A DNA stretch of 7,331 nt from an uncultured Pseudogracilibacillus sp. (GTDB lineage: Bacteria > Bacillota > Bacilli > Bacillales > Amphibacillaceae): the NCBI GenBank assembly GCA_937960785.1, contig CALGOZ010000144.1, positions 1 through 7,331 on the forward strand, in the 5' to 3' direction. Numbering within the stretch: position 1 is the first letter of the stretch; every line of letters starts with the position of its first letter. The translations under genes were made by a program, and so were the position numbers. Below are positions 1 to 5,946 of the stretch, one piece after another. The notes under the pieces are model-generated. The model made no database searches and was not told where the DNA came from. It saw only the letters and a list, made by a program, of their open reading frames with translations.

Positions 1-208
1 ATTGTGTATGTTAGCTCGTTTTTATGCTAGAAGTTACTCATTGGAGTGCTCCAGTGTGTAAGTTGGAACAGTTTTGTGCTTGAAGTTACTCGCTGGAGCG
101 TCCCATTGTGTAAGCTAGTTTAATTTTGTGCTTAAACATACTTATTGGGAGTCTCCAGTGGGACAGTTAGTGCAGTTATATGCCTAGACTTACCCAGTAG
201 AAGCGATT
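1..208. repeat. Degenerate 52-bp tandem repeat array (four units, probably cut by the window edge)
   Basis: Units begin at 1, 53, 105 and 157 and are each 52 bases long without gaps. They alternate between starting ATTGTGTA and AGTGTGTA or AGTGGGAC. Each shares a middle block like TTGTGCTTGAAGTTACTC and an end block like GGAGCGTCCC or GGAGTCTCC. The fourth unit is the most diverged. Unit junctions are near-palindromic: 34-46 pairs with 49-61 with eleven Watson-Crick pairs, one wobble and one mismatch. No open reading frame of note spans the array. There is no constant-repeat/variable-spacer pattern, so it is not a CRISPR. The array may continue to the left of the window. Confidence 0.75.
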
Positions 209-353
209 ACTAGCAGTTTTAAAAAGGAATATATTTTCATGAAGTCATAAATGCGTCTAATCGCAATGATTTGGTGGCTTTGTAAATTGTTAGAGGTCCA
301 ATAATGTAAAAGGTCATTTTAAATACGCTTGTTATAAAGCACCAAATAAAGAA
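209..353. other. Gene-free AT-rich spacer
   Basis: Between the repeat array and the thiT terminator I see no convincing reading frame, RNA gene or well-formed hairpin. It is ordinary AT-rich intergenic DNA. Confidence 0.5.
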
Positions 354-380
354 GCGGTGTTCAGTTAAGCTGAACACCGC
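354..380 (-). terminator. Rho-independent terminator of thiT (possibly bidirectional)
   Basis: A perfect 11-bp stem (354-364 with 370-380, GCGGTGTTCAG/CTGAACACCGC) closes a 5-base loop. It lies 33 bases after the thiT stop codon. On the minus strand it is followed by a T-rich tail (TTCTTTATTT). The plus-strand side is also T-rich, so it could stop transcription from either direction. Confidence 0.85.
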
Positions 381-413
381 CATTTTATTTACTAGATTTT
401 ATCACCCTTTTAC

Positions 414-1013
414 TTAGGAAGCCCTTTTCCATGAAGTTTGTCGCTTATACATTTTTAATAAATTTGGCTGGATCATTAGGAGCAAGACAATTACAATCGA
501 ACAGCCGATAAAGTTGGACAGCATTGTAATTCCGTTTGTGACAAAGGAAAAGAAAATAGCTGTTTGTCCTGCTTCTTCAGCGTAGTGAGAGAAGAATACG
601 ACCCCGGCGATAAAATGCCAGAAATACCGTGCTAAACTCCCGATGAAAGTTCCAATAATGATATATAGAGACATCTTGAACTTTTGATTACTTTCGGCTG
701 CATTTTGAACAAAACGGGCGAGTAAACCAGCAAAGCCAATGAAAGCAAAGGCAATGAAGTATTCAATAAAGGCTTGTAATGGAGTCAAAATCCATGCATC
801 CCCCGTAATAATCTGCAAAATCCCCCATATCAATCCAGAGATAAAGCTAGCCTTGAATCCCCAACGGAAGGCTACTATAAAAATTGGTACCATCGTCAAG
901 GAGATAGAAATCGATGGAATTGGTGATATTTTCGGTAACAAATCAAGCAACATAGCAAAGCCTGCAAAAATAGCTACCTCCAACATCGCTTGTAAAGGTA
1001 ATCTTTTACGCAT
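414..1013 (-). CDS. thiT: ThiT (YuaJ-type) thiamine transporter, ECF S component
   Basis: This 199-residue, very hydrophobic protein is the substrate-binding membrane subunit of an energy-coupling-factor thiamine transporter. It needs an EcfA/A'/T module encoded elsewhere, which is not in this window. About six membrane helices can be drawn, starting near residues 8-30. The stretch around RWGFKASFISGLIWGILQ and the later SLARYFWHFIAGVVFF resemble the thiamine-binding ThiT signatures, and a Glu in LQAFIEYF sits where the family has an acidic ligand contact. Length matches the family (about 190-200). The ATG at 1013 is preceded by AGGGGGG and then seven T residues. The TPP riboswitch immediately upstream independently supports a thiamine role. 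The gene appears monocistronic, with its own promoter and terminator. Confidence 0.95.
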   Translation of the reverse strand: MRKRLPLQAMLEVAIFAGFAMLLDLLPKISPIPSISISLTMVPIFIVAFRWGFKASFISGLIWGILQIITGDAWILTPLQAFIEYFIAFAFIGFAGLLARFVQNAAESNQKFKMSLYIIIGTFIGSLARYFWHFIAGVVFFSHYAEEAGQTAIFFSFVTNGITMLSNFIGCSIVIVLLLMIQPNLLKMYKRQTSWKRAS

Positions 1014-1053
1014 AAAAAAACCCCCCTATGATTTTTGAACGTATCCATAGAGG
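1014..1053 (-). terminator. Riboswitch-controlled terminator overlapping the thiT ribosome binding site
   Basis: On the minus strand CCTCTATG (1053-1046) can pair with CATAGGGG (1030-1023), giving an 8-bp stem with one G-U pair. Two more wobble pairs are possible at its base. The 3' arm runs through GGGGGG into seven T residues (1020-1014) that touch the ATG. The structure is therefore both an intrinsic terminator and a mask over the Shine-Dalgarno sequence. Between it and the aptamer is another hairpin (1079-1074 with 1064-1059, GCATGG/CCATGC). The anti-terminator is not certain. The aptamer 3' end GTAGGG could pair with CTCTAT of the 5' arm with two wobbles. Confidence 0.7.
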
Positions 1054-1089
1054 AAGTAGCATGGTTATTTAAGCCATGCCTTTTATCAT

Positions 1090-1173
1090 TCACATCCCTA
1101 CGCTAGAATTAACTAGACAGGTTCAAAGGGTCAGGACAATTCGTCCACTCTCAGCCTATAGCTCCCCCTGTGA
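1090..1173 (-). promoter_or_regulatory. TPP riboswitch (THI element) controlling thiT
   Basis: Read on the minus strand, the element contains the conserved TPP-aptamer blocks in order. These are GGGGGAGC, then CTGAGAG (1154-1148), then ACCCTTTGAACCTG (core 1130-1120), then AGCGTAGGGA (1104-1095). The ends TCACA/TGTGA (1173-1169 and 1094-1090) form closing helix P1. A small optional helix GGAC/GTCC lies between the two central blocks. Binding of thiamine pyrophosphate is known to switch such leaders off, and the downstream terminator fits that logic. Confidence 0.95.
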
Positions 1174-1194
1174 TACGTTTATTTAATTAACTTT

Positions 1195-1223
1195 ACTATA
1201 ATAAACTTTCTTTAAAATAGCAA
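1195..1223 (-). promoter_or_regulatory. Sigma-A type promoter for thiT
   Basis: On the minus strand TTGCTA (1223-1218, four of six consensus bases) and TATAGT (1200-1195, five of six) are separated by exactly 17 bases. Transcription would start near 1188, about 15 bases before helix P1 of the riboswitch. This is well placed for a riboswitch leader. Confidence 0.6.
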
Positions 1224-1739
1224 ATATAAACGTACAAGATTAGGGAACTTTATCTTAATGATCTAGGTTCAGGGGGGTATTCGATTAAAGCAGATGGAAT
1301 TGTTTATTATATCCGGCTAATTAAAGCAATTTCTTAATTTGTTGCCTTCTTTATATTGAAAGGATTGTGAATTTGTTTTGGAGTTTTGTGAGTTCATTTT
1401 TGCAAAATCTTATTCGGTAAACGCTTCTACTGGGAAACCATAGCCATAGTAGCCTGCCAATTTACTCAGTACATACATCTACTGGGAAGGTTTTCAATCA
1501 ACCTTACCAAGGGTCACGCATCGTAGTTGTTTAGTAATTATTTAGCGAGAAAGTATGTATATTTATATAGAAATTAACCCAAATGGATATATTTACTAGA
1601 AAAATTTCGCTTGGATATTAATAAAAAAATGACTTTGTACGGGTCTTTATTGAGAATTTTTTAAGGTGCTAAATGCTATTTATAATTTAGTATATTGGAA
1701 TATTAAATGTACTATATACTATGCCGTCAGAGATTTGTG
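1224..1739. other. Gene-free region upstream of thiT
   Basis: About 500 bases without a credible gene on either strand. The recognisable content is the repeat relative at 1421-1508, listed separately. Several weak AT-only hairpins (for example CTAAAT/ATTTAG near 1670-1690) have no consistent terminator tail. The stretch is a spacer between two outward-unrelated minus-strand genes. Confidence 0.5.
1421..1508 (-). repeat. Degenerate inverted copy of the 52-bp repeat family
   Basis: TCTACTGGGAA occurs at 1426-1436 and again at 1478-1488, exactly 52 bases apart. The reverse complement of 1422-1434 is CCCAGTAGAAGCG, identical to 193-205 in the array at the window start. The minus-strand reading around 1460 (ACTGAGTAAATTGG) resembles the array's CCAGTGTGTAAGTTGG. 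At the right edge, 1487-1495 and 1500-1508 form a hairpin (AAGGTT/AACCTT) whose reverse complement recurs at the window end. Orientation is opposite to the first array. Confidence 0.5.
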
Positions 1740-1768
1740 AAAAAAAAGAGGCTGGGAGTAACCCAGCC
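1739..1768 (-). terminator. Rho-independent terminator of the 1777-2316 lipoprotein gene
   Basis: A 7-bp GC-rich stem GGCTGGG/CCCAGCC (1750-1756 with 1762-1768) with a 5-base loop. On the minus strand it is followed by CTC and a run of eight T residues (1747-1740). It lies 8 bases past the stop codon. Confidence 0.85.
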
Positions 1769-1776
1769 ACTCTATT

Positions 1777-2316
1777 TTATTCAATTTCTACTTCGAATAC
1801 AGCTGCACCGTCAAAGGACATAAGTGGTGCGAAATGAATTTCAATCGTACCTGTTGCTTCTACTTCGTGGTGTTCAACAGCTTGAACCTTTTTGCCTGGT
1901 GCGACTGAACCCATATCGCTATCTAATGGGTAAGTGTCCATTTTATTTCCATCGGCATCGTAAACAGTTATATCAACACCGTATGGGTAATCGTCATCGC
2001 CAATATTTTCCAATTCATACTCGATTTTAATGACGACGTTCGGGTCAGTGTCAGCAAACTCATTTCGCTCGTCGGTAGTTGTGACGTCTTTTAAAGTGAA
2101 TATAACATCATCAAACTCTGCAGTGTCACCAATTCCGAGGCTACCTTCTCCAGTCTCCCCAGCTTCCTCTTCTTCGTCGTTAGCTTCTTCACCATTGTCT
2201 ACTTCTGCTCCATTAGTATCTGGCTCAGAGGAATCGACTGTTTCGTCTGAATCACCACATGCAATAAGAGCAAAAGATAAAATAAAAGCGAACATCAACA
2301 ATATAAATCTTTTCAT
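1777..2316 (-). CDS. Acidic secreted lipoprotein with a DUF4352-like beta domain
   Basis: The 179-residue protein starts with a lipoprotein signal peptide: basic MKR, a hydrophobic core, then lipobox LIAC with Cys20 as lipidation site. It should be anchored on the outer face of the membrane. Residues 21-58 form a low-complexity linker with about 17 Asp/Glu in 38 positions and no basic residue. Residues 60-179 look like an all-beta domain resembling the DUF4352/telokin-like domains of Gram-positive lipoproteins: a short strand VIFTLKDV, a conserved-looking IKIEYELENIG, then YDADGNKMD and a PGKKV turn. Function is unknown. Start is firm: AGGAGGA lies 6 bases before ATG. It has its own terminator; a promoter in the 111-base gap to the regulator gene is plausible but not clear. 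The strong acidity would suit a salt- or alkali-tolerant host. Confidence 0.8.
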   Translation of the reverse strand: MKRFILLMFAFILSFALIACGDSDETVDSSEPDTNGAEVDNGEEANDEEEEAGETGEGSLGIGDTAEFDDVIFTLKDVTTTDERNEFADTDPNVVIKIEYELENIGDDDYPYGVDITVYDADGNKMDTYPLDSDMGSVAPGKKVQAVEHHEVEATGTIEIHFAPLMSFDGAAVFEVEIE

Positions 2317-2385
2317 TCGTAATCCTCCTACTGTTTAAATAATAATATAATGAAAAAATCACTATATACAAGATTAATAGAGATT

Positions 2386-2412
2386 AAAAAAACCCCACTT
2401 CTACAAAATTGG
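2386..2412 (-). terminator. Weak probable terminator after the XRE regulator gene
   Basis: On the minus strand CCAATTTT...AGAAGTGG (2412-2395) can fold into an imperfect stem with one mismatch and one wobble. It is followed by GG and seven T residues (2392-2386). The stem is weak but the T-run and its position just past the stop codon are right. Confidence 0.4.
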
Positions 2413-2427
2413 TTGCGAGTCATGGAG

Positions 2428-2787
2428 TTAATTTTCCTCTATGAAACTTTTAATATGCTTTTTTAATGCTTCTAGTTTTTCTTGTCTTTCCCCTTGTTGA
2501 TTTTGGTACCATACTTCTATGTCATTCATTAATTCTTTTATTTCTTTCTTGAAACATTTAGATTCTGTATCCGTAAAGTTTATGTAAGTGATGTTATGAT
2601 CTAAAATATAATCGATTGAAACATTATGGAACTTTGCGAGTGTTTTTAATGTATCGTAGTCTGGTTGGGTTGTTGAGGTTTCATATCGCGCATAAGTAGA
2701 TCGATTTAGGTTAAGCTTTTTTGTTAATTCTTTTTGAGACATACCTTTTCTTTTTCTAAGTATTTTTAATTTCTCTCCATAAGTCAT
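2428..2787 (-). CDS. XRE-family helix-turn-helix transcriptional regulator
   Basis: A 119-residue DNA-binding protein. Residues 5-62 form the five-helix Cro/C1 (HTH_3) domain, with EKLKILRKRKGMSQKEL as helix 1-2, LNLNRSTYARYE as the recognition region, and DTLKTLAKFHNVSIDYIL as the closing helices. Residues 75-119 are a charged helical tail (KEIKELMNDIEVWYQNQQ) that may be a dimerisation segment. The size and layout recall small SinR/ImmR-like repressors, but no specific orthologue is recognised. It stands alone: no toxin, phage or integrase gene is adjacent, so its target is unknown and may be itself or the lipoprotein gene downstream. The ribosome binding site is weak (GGGGATGG, 6 bases before ATG). 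A good promoter lies very close upstream, giving a short leader. Confidence 0.9.
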   Translation of the reverse strand: MTYGEKLKILRKRKGMSQKELTKKLNLNRSTYARYETSTTQPDYDTLKTLAKFHNVSIDYILDHNITYINFTDTESKCFKKEIKELMNDIEVWYQNQQGERQEKLEALKKHIKSFIEEN

Positions 2788-2810
2788 AGGAAACCATCCC
2801 CGTATTTTAT

Positions 2811-2838
2811 ATTATAATTTAAAAACAACCACATTCAA
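2811..2838 (-). promoter_or_regulatory. Probable sigma-A promoter of the XRE regulator gene
   Basis: On the minus strand TTGAAT (2838-2833) and a perfect TATAAT (2816-2811) are 16 bases apart. The predicted start near 2804 leaves a leader of only about 16 bases before the ATG at 2787, which fits the weak ribosome binding site. Confidence 0.5.
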
Positions 2839-2933
2839 TTAAATTTACTAAAAGTGCACAAATTACACAAAATTTAGATATTTGCCTTAAAACAGGAAAT
2901 GGAGTGGTTATTTTCCTTTTTATAACTGTTTAT

Positions 2934-2946
2934 CGTATTAAATACG
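2934..2946. promoter_or_regulatory. Perfect 6-1-6 palindrome, possible operator
   Basis: CGTATT-A-AATACG reads the same on both strands. It lies in the gap between the SDR gene end and the XRE gene, about 95 bases upstream of the regulator's -35 box. A role as a regulator binding site is possible but purely inferred. Confidence 0.25.
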
Positions 2947-2970
2947 TTGTTTACTAACACTTTGTAGAAT

Positions 2971-3007
2971 AAAAGAAAAAAGGTATTCACCTAGATAGAT
3001 GAATACC
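2971..3007 (-). terminator. Rho-independent terminator of the folE-SDR operon
   Basis: A perfect 8-bp stem GGTATTCA/TGAATACC (2982-2989 with 3000-3007) with a 10-base loop. On the minus strand it is followed by CTTTTTTCTTTTATT-type T-rich sequence. It ends the minus-strand transcript about 54 bases past the SDR stop codon. Confidence 0.85.
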
Positions 3008-3060
3008 GTCAATTGTAGAAATATATCCTTATTTTGAAATTACGGCTAAAATTCCAAAGA

Positions 3061-3828
3061 TTATCGATTTCTCTTCGATAAAATATCTTGACCACCGGTT
3101 ACTTCGATAATTGAGCCGGTAATGTATTCAGACTTCTCTTCACAGAGGAAGGCGATTGTGCGGGCGATATCTTCACCGGTTCCTTTTCGTCCAATTGGTT
3201 CGTCGGTAGCTATTGTATCGACGTCTTCGATACTCATCTCTTTATATTCACCAACGATATCCCCTGGACAAACCATGTTAACGGTTATGCCATTTTCAGC
3301 TTCTTCAAGGGCAAGTGTTCTTGTTAAAGAAGCGACACCGGTTTTTGCAGCGGCATAGGCTGAACGATATTTCCAAGCTGGAGCTGCGCCTACTTGGTCG
3401 AAGCCGAGCATGATGATTCGACCCCAGCGTTTCTTTTGCATAATTGGTAAGATGTCCGTTAATAAATAAAAACAACTATTTAAATTTCCATTAATCATGG
3501 CCTTCCATTCGTCTAAAGTGTATTCACTAAATTTTTTCTGTTCTTTTATATACGGGCCGGCATTATGGACGAGGATGTCGATTGTTCCCATCTTTTTGAT
3601 TGTTTGTTGAATTAAGTTGGCGACTTCGCTTTGTTTTGATATATCGGCTTTAAGAGCGATCGCCTTAACATTCAATTGTTCTTCGATATAGGTAGCTGTT
3701 TCGACTGCAGCTTGTTTACTTCGAACGTAATTCAGCACGATGTTATGGCCTTGTTTTGCTAGTTCGATAGCGGTTCGTTTGCCTAAGCCAGTCGCACTTC
3801 CTGTAACAATGGCAACCTTTCTACTCAA
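3061..3828 (-). CDS. SDR-family NAD(P)H-dependent oxidoreductase, possible pteridine reductase-like enzyme
   Basis: A classical-length short-chain dehydrogenase (255 residues from this start). Motifs seen: TGSATGLG nucleotide-binding loop (about 9-16), NYVRS with an Arg typical of NADPH preference (36), ADIS (61-64), HNAG (88-91), and YAAAK (Tyr158, Lys162). The catalytic Ser expected in GRIIxxxS is absent: the sequence reads GRIIMLGFD, with Phe at that position and Asp144 next to it. In PTR1 and FolM pterin reductases an Asp replaces this Ser. The gene follows folE in the same operon, which supports a pterin substrate; a generic 3-oxoacyl-ACP reductase label would be less well supported. Start: the TTG at 3828 gives MSRKVAIVTG and has AAGGGTGA suitably upstream. 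The GTG at 3840 (259 residues) would abut that site. Substrate is inferred only. Confidence 0.88.
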   Translation of the reverse strand: MSRKVAIVTGSATGLGKRTAIELAKQGHNIVLNYVRSKQAAVETATYIEEQLNVKAIALKADISKQSEVANLIQQTIKKMGTIDILVHNAGPYIKEQKKFSEYTLDEWKAMINGNLNSCFYLLTDILPIMQKKRWGRIIMLGFDQVGAAPAWKYRSAYAAAKTGVASLTRTLALEEAENGITVNMVCPGDIVGEYKEMSIEDVDTIATDEPIGRKGTGEDIARTIAFLCEEKSEYITGSIIEVTGGQDILSKRNR

Positions 3829-3849
3829 TAGTTTTCTCACCCTTTTTAT

Positions 3850-4494
3850 CTACTTAATTAGTGATAAAAATTCTGCTCTTGAGTCGTGTCGATCAGCAAA
3901 AGCTCCGCGTACAGAGGAGGTGACGGTACTTGATTTTTCCTTCTTTATGCCACGTCCACACATACACATATGCTTCGCTTCGATGACAACCATCGTACCT
4001 TTAGGTTCTAGAATTTCTTCCATCGCTTCTGCAATTTGTGTCGTTAATCGTTCTTGTACTTGAAAACGTTTTGCATATCCTTCGACCATACGGGCAATTT
4101 TAGATAAGCCGGTAATTTTTTTATTTGGGATATAACCGACATGAGCTACACCGAAAAAGGGTGCAAAATGATGCTCACACGTTGAGTAAAATTCGATATC
4201 CTTAACTAATACTAATTCACGGTGTGTTACATCGAAAGTTTTCTTTAAATGTTCTTTCGGGTCTTCCCGGTATCCTTCGGTATATTCTAAAAACGCCTTT
4301 AACACGCGATACGGCGTCTCTTCTAGACCGTCACGCTCTGGGTCATCGCCACATAGTTCGATTAGTTCTTTTAAGCCGTTCATTACACGGTGGGATTGTT
4401 CGAGTTTTTCAGTTAAGGCGTTAGGATTGTCAATCGTTTCAGCAAATGTATTTAATAACAATTGTTTATCTCGTTTATCATTTGTTGTAAGCAA
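3850..4494 (-). CDS. folE: GTP cyclohydrolase I (FolE)
   Basis: Cytosolic enzyme converting GTP to 7,8-dihydroneopterin triphosphate, the first step of folate and other pterin synthesis. The zinc ligands are visible: Cys106 and His109 in STCEHHFAPFFG, and Cys177 in HMCMCGRG. Their 71-residue spacing equals that of E. coli Cys110/Cys181. Other family blocks are DPERDGLEETPYRV, ELVLVKDIEF, ITGLSKIARMVE, QVQERLTTQIAEA and SSVRGAFAD. From the TTG at 4494 the protein has 214 residues, with an N-terminal extension of about 35 beyond the B. subtilis enzyme. TTG is chosen because AGGAG lies 11 bases upstream. The frame stays open to a TTG-ATG pair at 4548/4545, but that has no ribosome binding site. 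The SDR gene follows closely and probably shares the mRNA. No other folate gene is near. Confidence 0.95.
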   Translation of the reverse strand: MLTTNDKRDKQLLLNTFAETIDNPNALTEKLEQSHRVMNGLKELIELCGDDPERDGLEETPYRVLKAFLEYTEGYREDPKEHLKKTFDVTHRELVLVKDIEFYSTCEHHFAPFFGVAHVGYIPNKKITGLSKIARMVEGYAKRFQVQERLTTQIAEAMEEILEPKGTMVVIEAKHMCMCGRGIKKEKSSTVTSSVRGAFADRHDSRAEFLSLIK

Positions 4495-4657
4495 CTTGTC
4501 ACACACTCCTATTTCTCTGTAAATACTATATCTATTGTACTTCATCAAGAAGACATAATCTAATATAAAAGCTTGATCTAAGTTTATAATCCTTTGTTTA
4601 ATATGTTTTTTAAACGTTTTAATTAATTTAAGTCGAATTTATTTTAAATTAAGGGCG
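4495..4657. other. Spacer with AT-only hairpin between the YxeA-like gene and folE
   Basis: A perfect 9-bp AT-only stem TTAATTTAA/TTAAATTAA (4623-4631 with 4644-4652) lies just past the YxeA-like stop codon. Without GC pairs or a T-run it is a poor terminator, so read-through into folE is possible. For folE itself, TTGATG (4548-4543) and TATTTA 17 bases on are a weak promoter candidate. If used, it would exclude the longer folE reading frame. Confidence 0.35.
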
Positions 4658-4978
4658 TTAATGTAAATTCATTTGTTCCTTTGCTTTTTTGGGGATATTT
4701 TCTTCGTCGATTATTTTTGCATTTCCGGTATAGCTTTCTACTTCTGCTGCTACTTTAACGAACGTTCCCTCATCTAAAGGTGTTTCGACACGAAAGGTAA
4801 TTCGACGTTCTTCACCCTCTGCATTATATCCATCTAAAATATAAATGTAGTGTTCATCTTGCTTCTTGTCGTACGTATCGTAGACGTAAATGTAATAATT
4901 AATTTTTGGACTAGAACAGCTAGCGATTACTAATGTACTAAAAAAGGCAAAGCTAAAAAGAATTGATAGTTTCCTCAT
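4658..4978 (-). CDS. YxeA-family (DUF1093) small lipoprotein
   Basis: A 106-residue exported protein. Residues 1-20 are a signal peptide and IASC is a lipobox with Cys21, predicting a membrane-anchored lipoprotein on the cell surface. The rest matches the YxeA/DUF1093 pattern: paired YYIYVYDTY and HYIYILDGYNAEGEERRITF strands, then a PLDEGTFVKV strand, and the family's closing IPKKA near residues 95-99. The fold is thought to be a small OB-like barrel and no biochemical function is known to me. Many relatives have an uncleaved N-terminal anchor, so the lipobox variant is worth noting. The start is secure: AAGGAGG lies about 8 bases upstream of ATG. It has its own short upstream gap after the yggS terminator. 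Confidence 0.85.
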   Translation of the reverse strand: MRKLSILFSFAFFSTLVIASCSSPKINYYIYVYDTYDKKQDEHYIYILDGYNAEGEERRITFRVETPLDEGTFVKVAAEVESYTGNAKIIDEENIPKKAKEQMNLH

Positions 4979-5059
4979 TTTGCTTCCTCCTTGACTACTT
5001 TTAGCATATACGTTTTTTCAAAAAATAAAATTATGTTTACGACCTGTATTTCTCACCGT

Positions 5060-5104
5060 ATAAAATAAAAAACTCCTCTGCCTATCCTTCTCGGCAAAGG
5101 AGTT
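5060..5104 (-). terminator. Rho-independent terminator of the yggS-family gene
   Basis: A 12-bp stem with one wobble (5071-5082 with 5093-5104, AACTCC.../...GGAGTT) and a 10-base loop. On the minus strand it is followed by TTTTATTTTAT. It sits 19 bases after the stop codon and insulates the YxeA-like gene. Confidence 0.9.
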
Positions 5105-5123
5105 ACTTTGAAGGGATTGGTAT

Positions 5124-5867
5124 TTAATCGATTTCTGCTTTTTCATTCCAGTAGCAGCTATCAGGATACATTCGTTCTCCGAACACAGATGTTCCAATAC
5201 GTACCATTGTCGAACCTTCTTCAACAGCGATTTCAAAATCATCAGACATTCCCATCGATAAAATATCCATCTCAACGCCGGGAATTTCCTTCTCTATCAC
5301 TTCTTGTTGGATCTCTTTTAATAAGCGGAAACATTGTCGTGCTTCATCAGGATCCGAAGAGAGCTTCCCGATCGTCATAAGGCCCTTAATTTGTAATGTA
5401 TCGAGTTTGCTTACTTCTTCGATCAATTCGATTGCATCTTCCGGCTTAACACCGAATTTACTTTCTTCATAGGAAGTGTTTACTTGAATTAAAATGTCGA
5501 TTTTTCGGTTTAAATTTGTCAGTCGACGGTGAAGTCGGTTAGCCAGTCGCATGCGGTCGACAGAATGAATAAACGAAGTATAGCGTAATACTTGGTTCAC
5601 TTTATTCGTCTGTAAATGTCCGATAAAGTGAAGTTCTGCATCTTTATAGTCAATTTTATCATATTTTTCAGCAAGTTCTTGAGCACGGCTTTCACCGATT
5701 AAGGTAGCACCAGAGTGGATTGCTCGGTTAATTCGCTCTGGACTTACCGTTTTTGTTGCAAGGAGAAGTTGGACTTCATCAGGATTTCTTCCTACCCGCT
5801 CACAGGCTCTTTTGATTCGCTCTTGAATAAGTTCAATATTTCGTTCCTCATCAATTGAATCAGTCAC
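5124..5867 (-). CDS. yggS: YggS/PLPBP-family pyridoxal phosphate homeostasis protein
   Basis: A 247-residue cytosolic PLP-binding protein of the alanine-racemase-like TIM-barrel fold. Family members have no known catalytic activity and act in vitamin B6 and amino/keto acid homeostasis. Motifs: LLATKT with Lys39 as the PLP Schiff-base lysine, GESRAQEL (58-65), HFIGHLQTNK (80-89), HSVD (101-104), QVNTSYEESKFG (128-139), GLMTIG (162-167), and LSMGMSDDFE followed by STMVRIGTSVFG (203-230) that binds the phosphate. GESR replaces the commoner GENx and ATKT the commoner VSKT. Start is GTG with GAGG 8 bases upstream. Unlike B. subtilis ylmE it is not in the sepF-divIVA division cluster, so it may be a second paralogue or a relocated copy. 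It is monocistronic with its own terminator. Confidence 0.93.
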   Translation of the reverse strand: MTDSIDEERNIELIQERIKRACERVGRNPDEVQLLLATKTVSPERINRAIHSGATLIGESRAQELAEKYDKIDYKDAELHFIGHLQTNKVNQVLRYTSFIHSVDRMRLANRLHRRLTNLNRKIDILIQVNTSYEESKFGVKPEDAIELIEEVSKLDTLQIKGLMTIGKLSSDPDEARQCFRLLKEIQQEVIEKEIPGVEMDILSMGMSDDFEIAVEEGSTMVRIGTSVFGERMYPDSCYWNEKAEID

Positions 5868-5926
5868 TTAAAAAACCTCATTTTTTATGTAATGTTACTT
5901 TATTATGTTAGTGTGAAAAACGACTA

Positions 5927-5932
5927 TATAAT
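5927..5932 (+). promoter_or_regulatory. Candidate -10 box for a plus-strand leader upstream of the YitT gene
   Basis: A perfect TATAAT lies in the divergent region. The best -35 candidate is poor (ATGTTA, 16 bases upstream). If used, transcription would begin near 5939 and run through the palindrome and the terminator-like structure before reaching the YitT gene. Confidence 0.3.
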
Positions 5933-5946
5933 GAGTATACAATAGC

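Noticed and set aside
1..208. CRISPR array
   Set aside because: All parts of each 52-base unit drift together. There are no invariant repeats with unique spacers and no cas genes.
1628..1660. Terminator on the minus strand (GAC...GTC followed by T-run)
   Set aside because: The stem is only about three base pairs and no gene ends nearby.
2030..2338. Plus-strand reading frame opposite the lipoprotein gene
   Set aside because: It is a serine-rich shadow of the acidic linker codons, with no good ribosome binding site, and the minus-strand gene has signal peptide, lipobox and AGGAGGA.
2894..2925. Plus-strand terminator AGGAAA/TTTCCT followed by T residues
   Set aside because: The stem is short and AT-rich and there is no plus-strand gene upstream for it to end.
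5018..5275. Minus-strand 85-residue frame overlapping the end of the yggS-family gene
   Set aside because: It runs in another frame through a conserved YggS segment and straight through the strong terminator at 5071-5104, and shows no domain.
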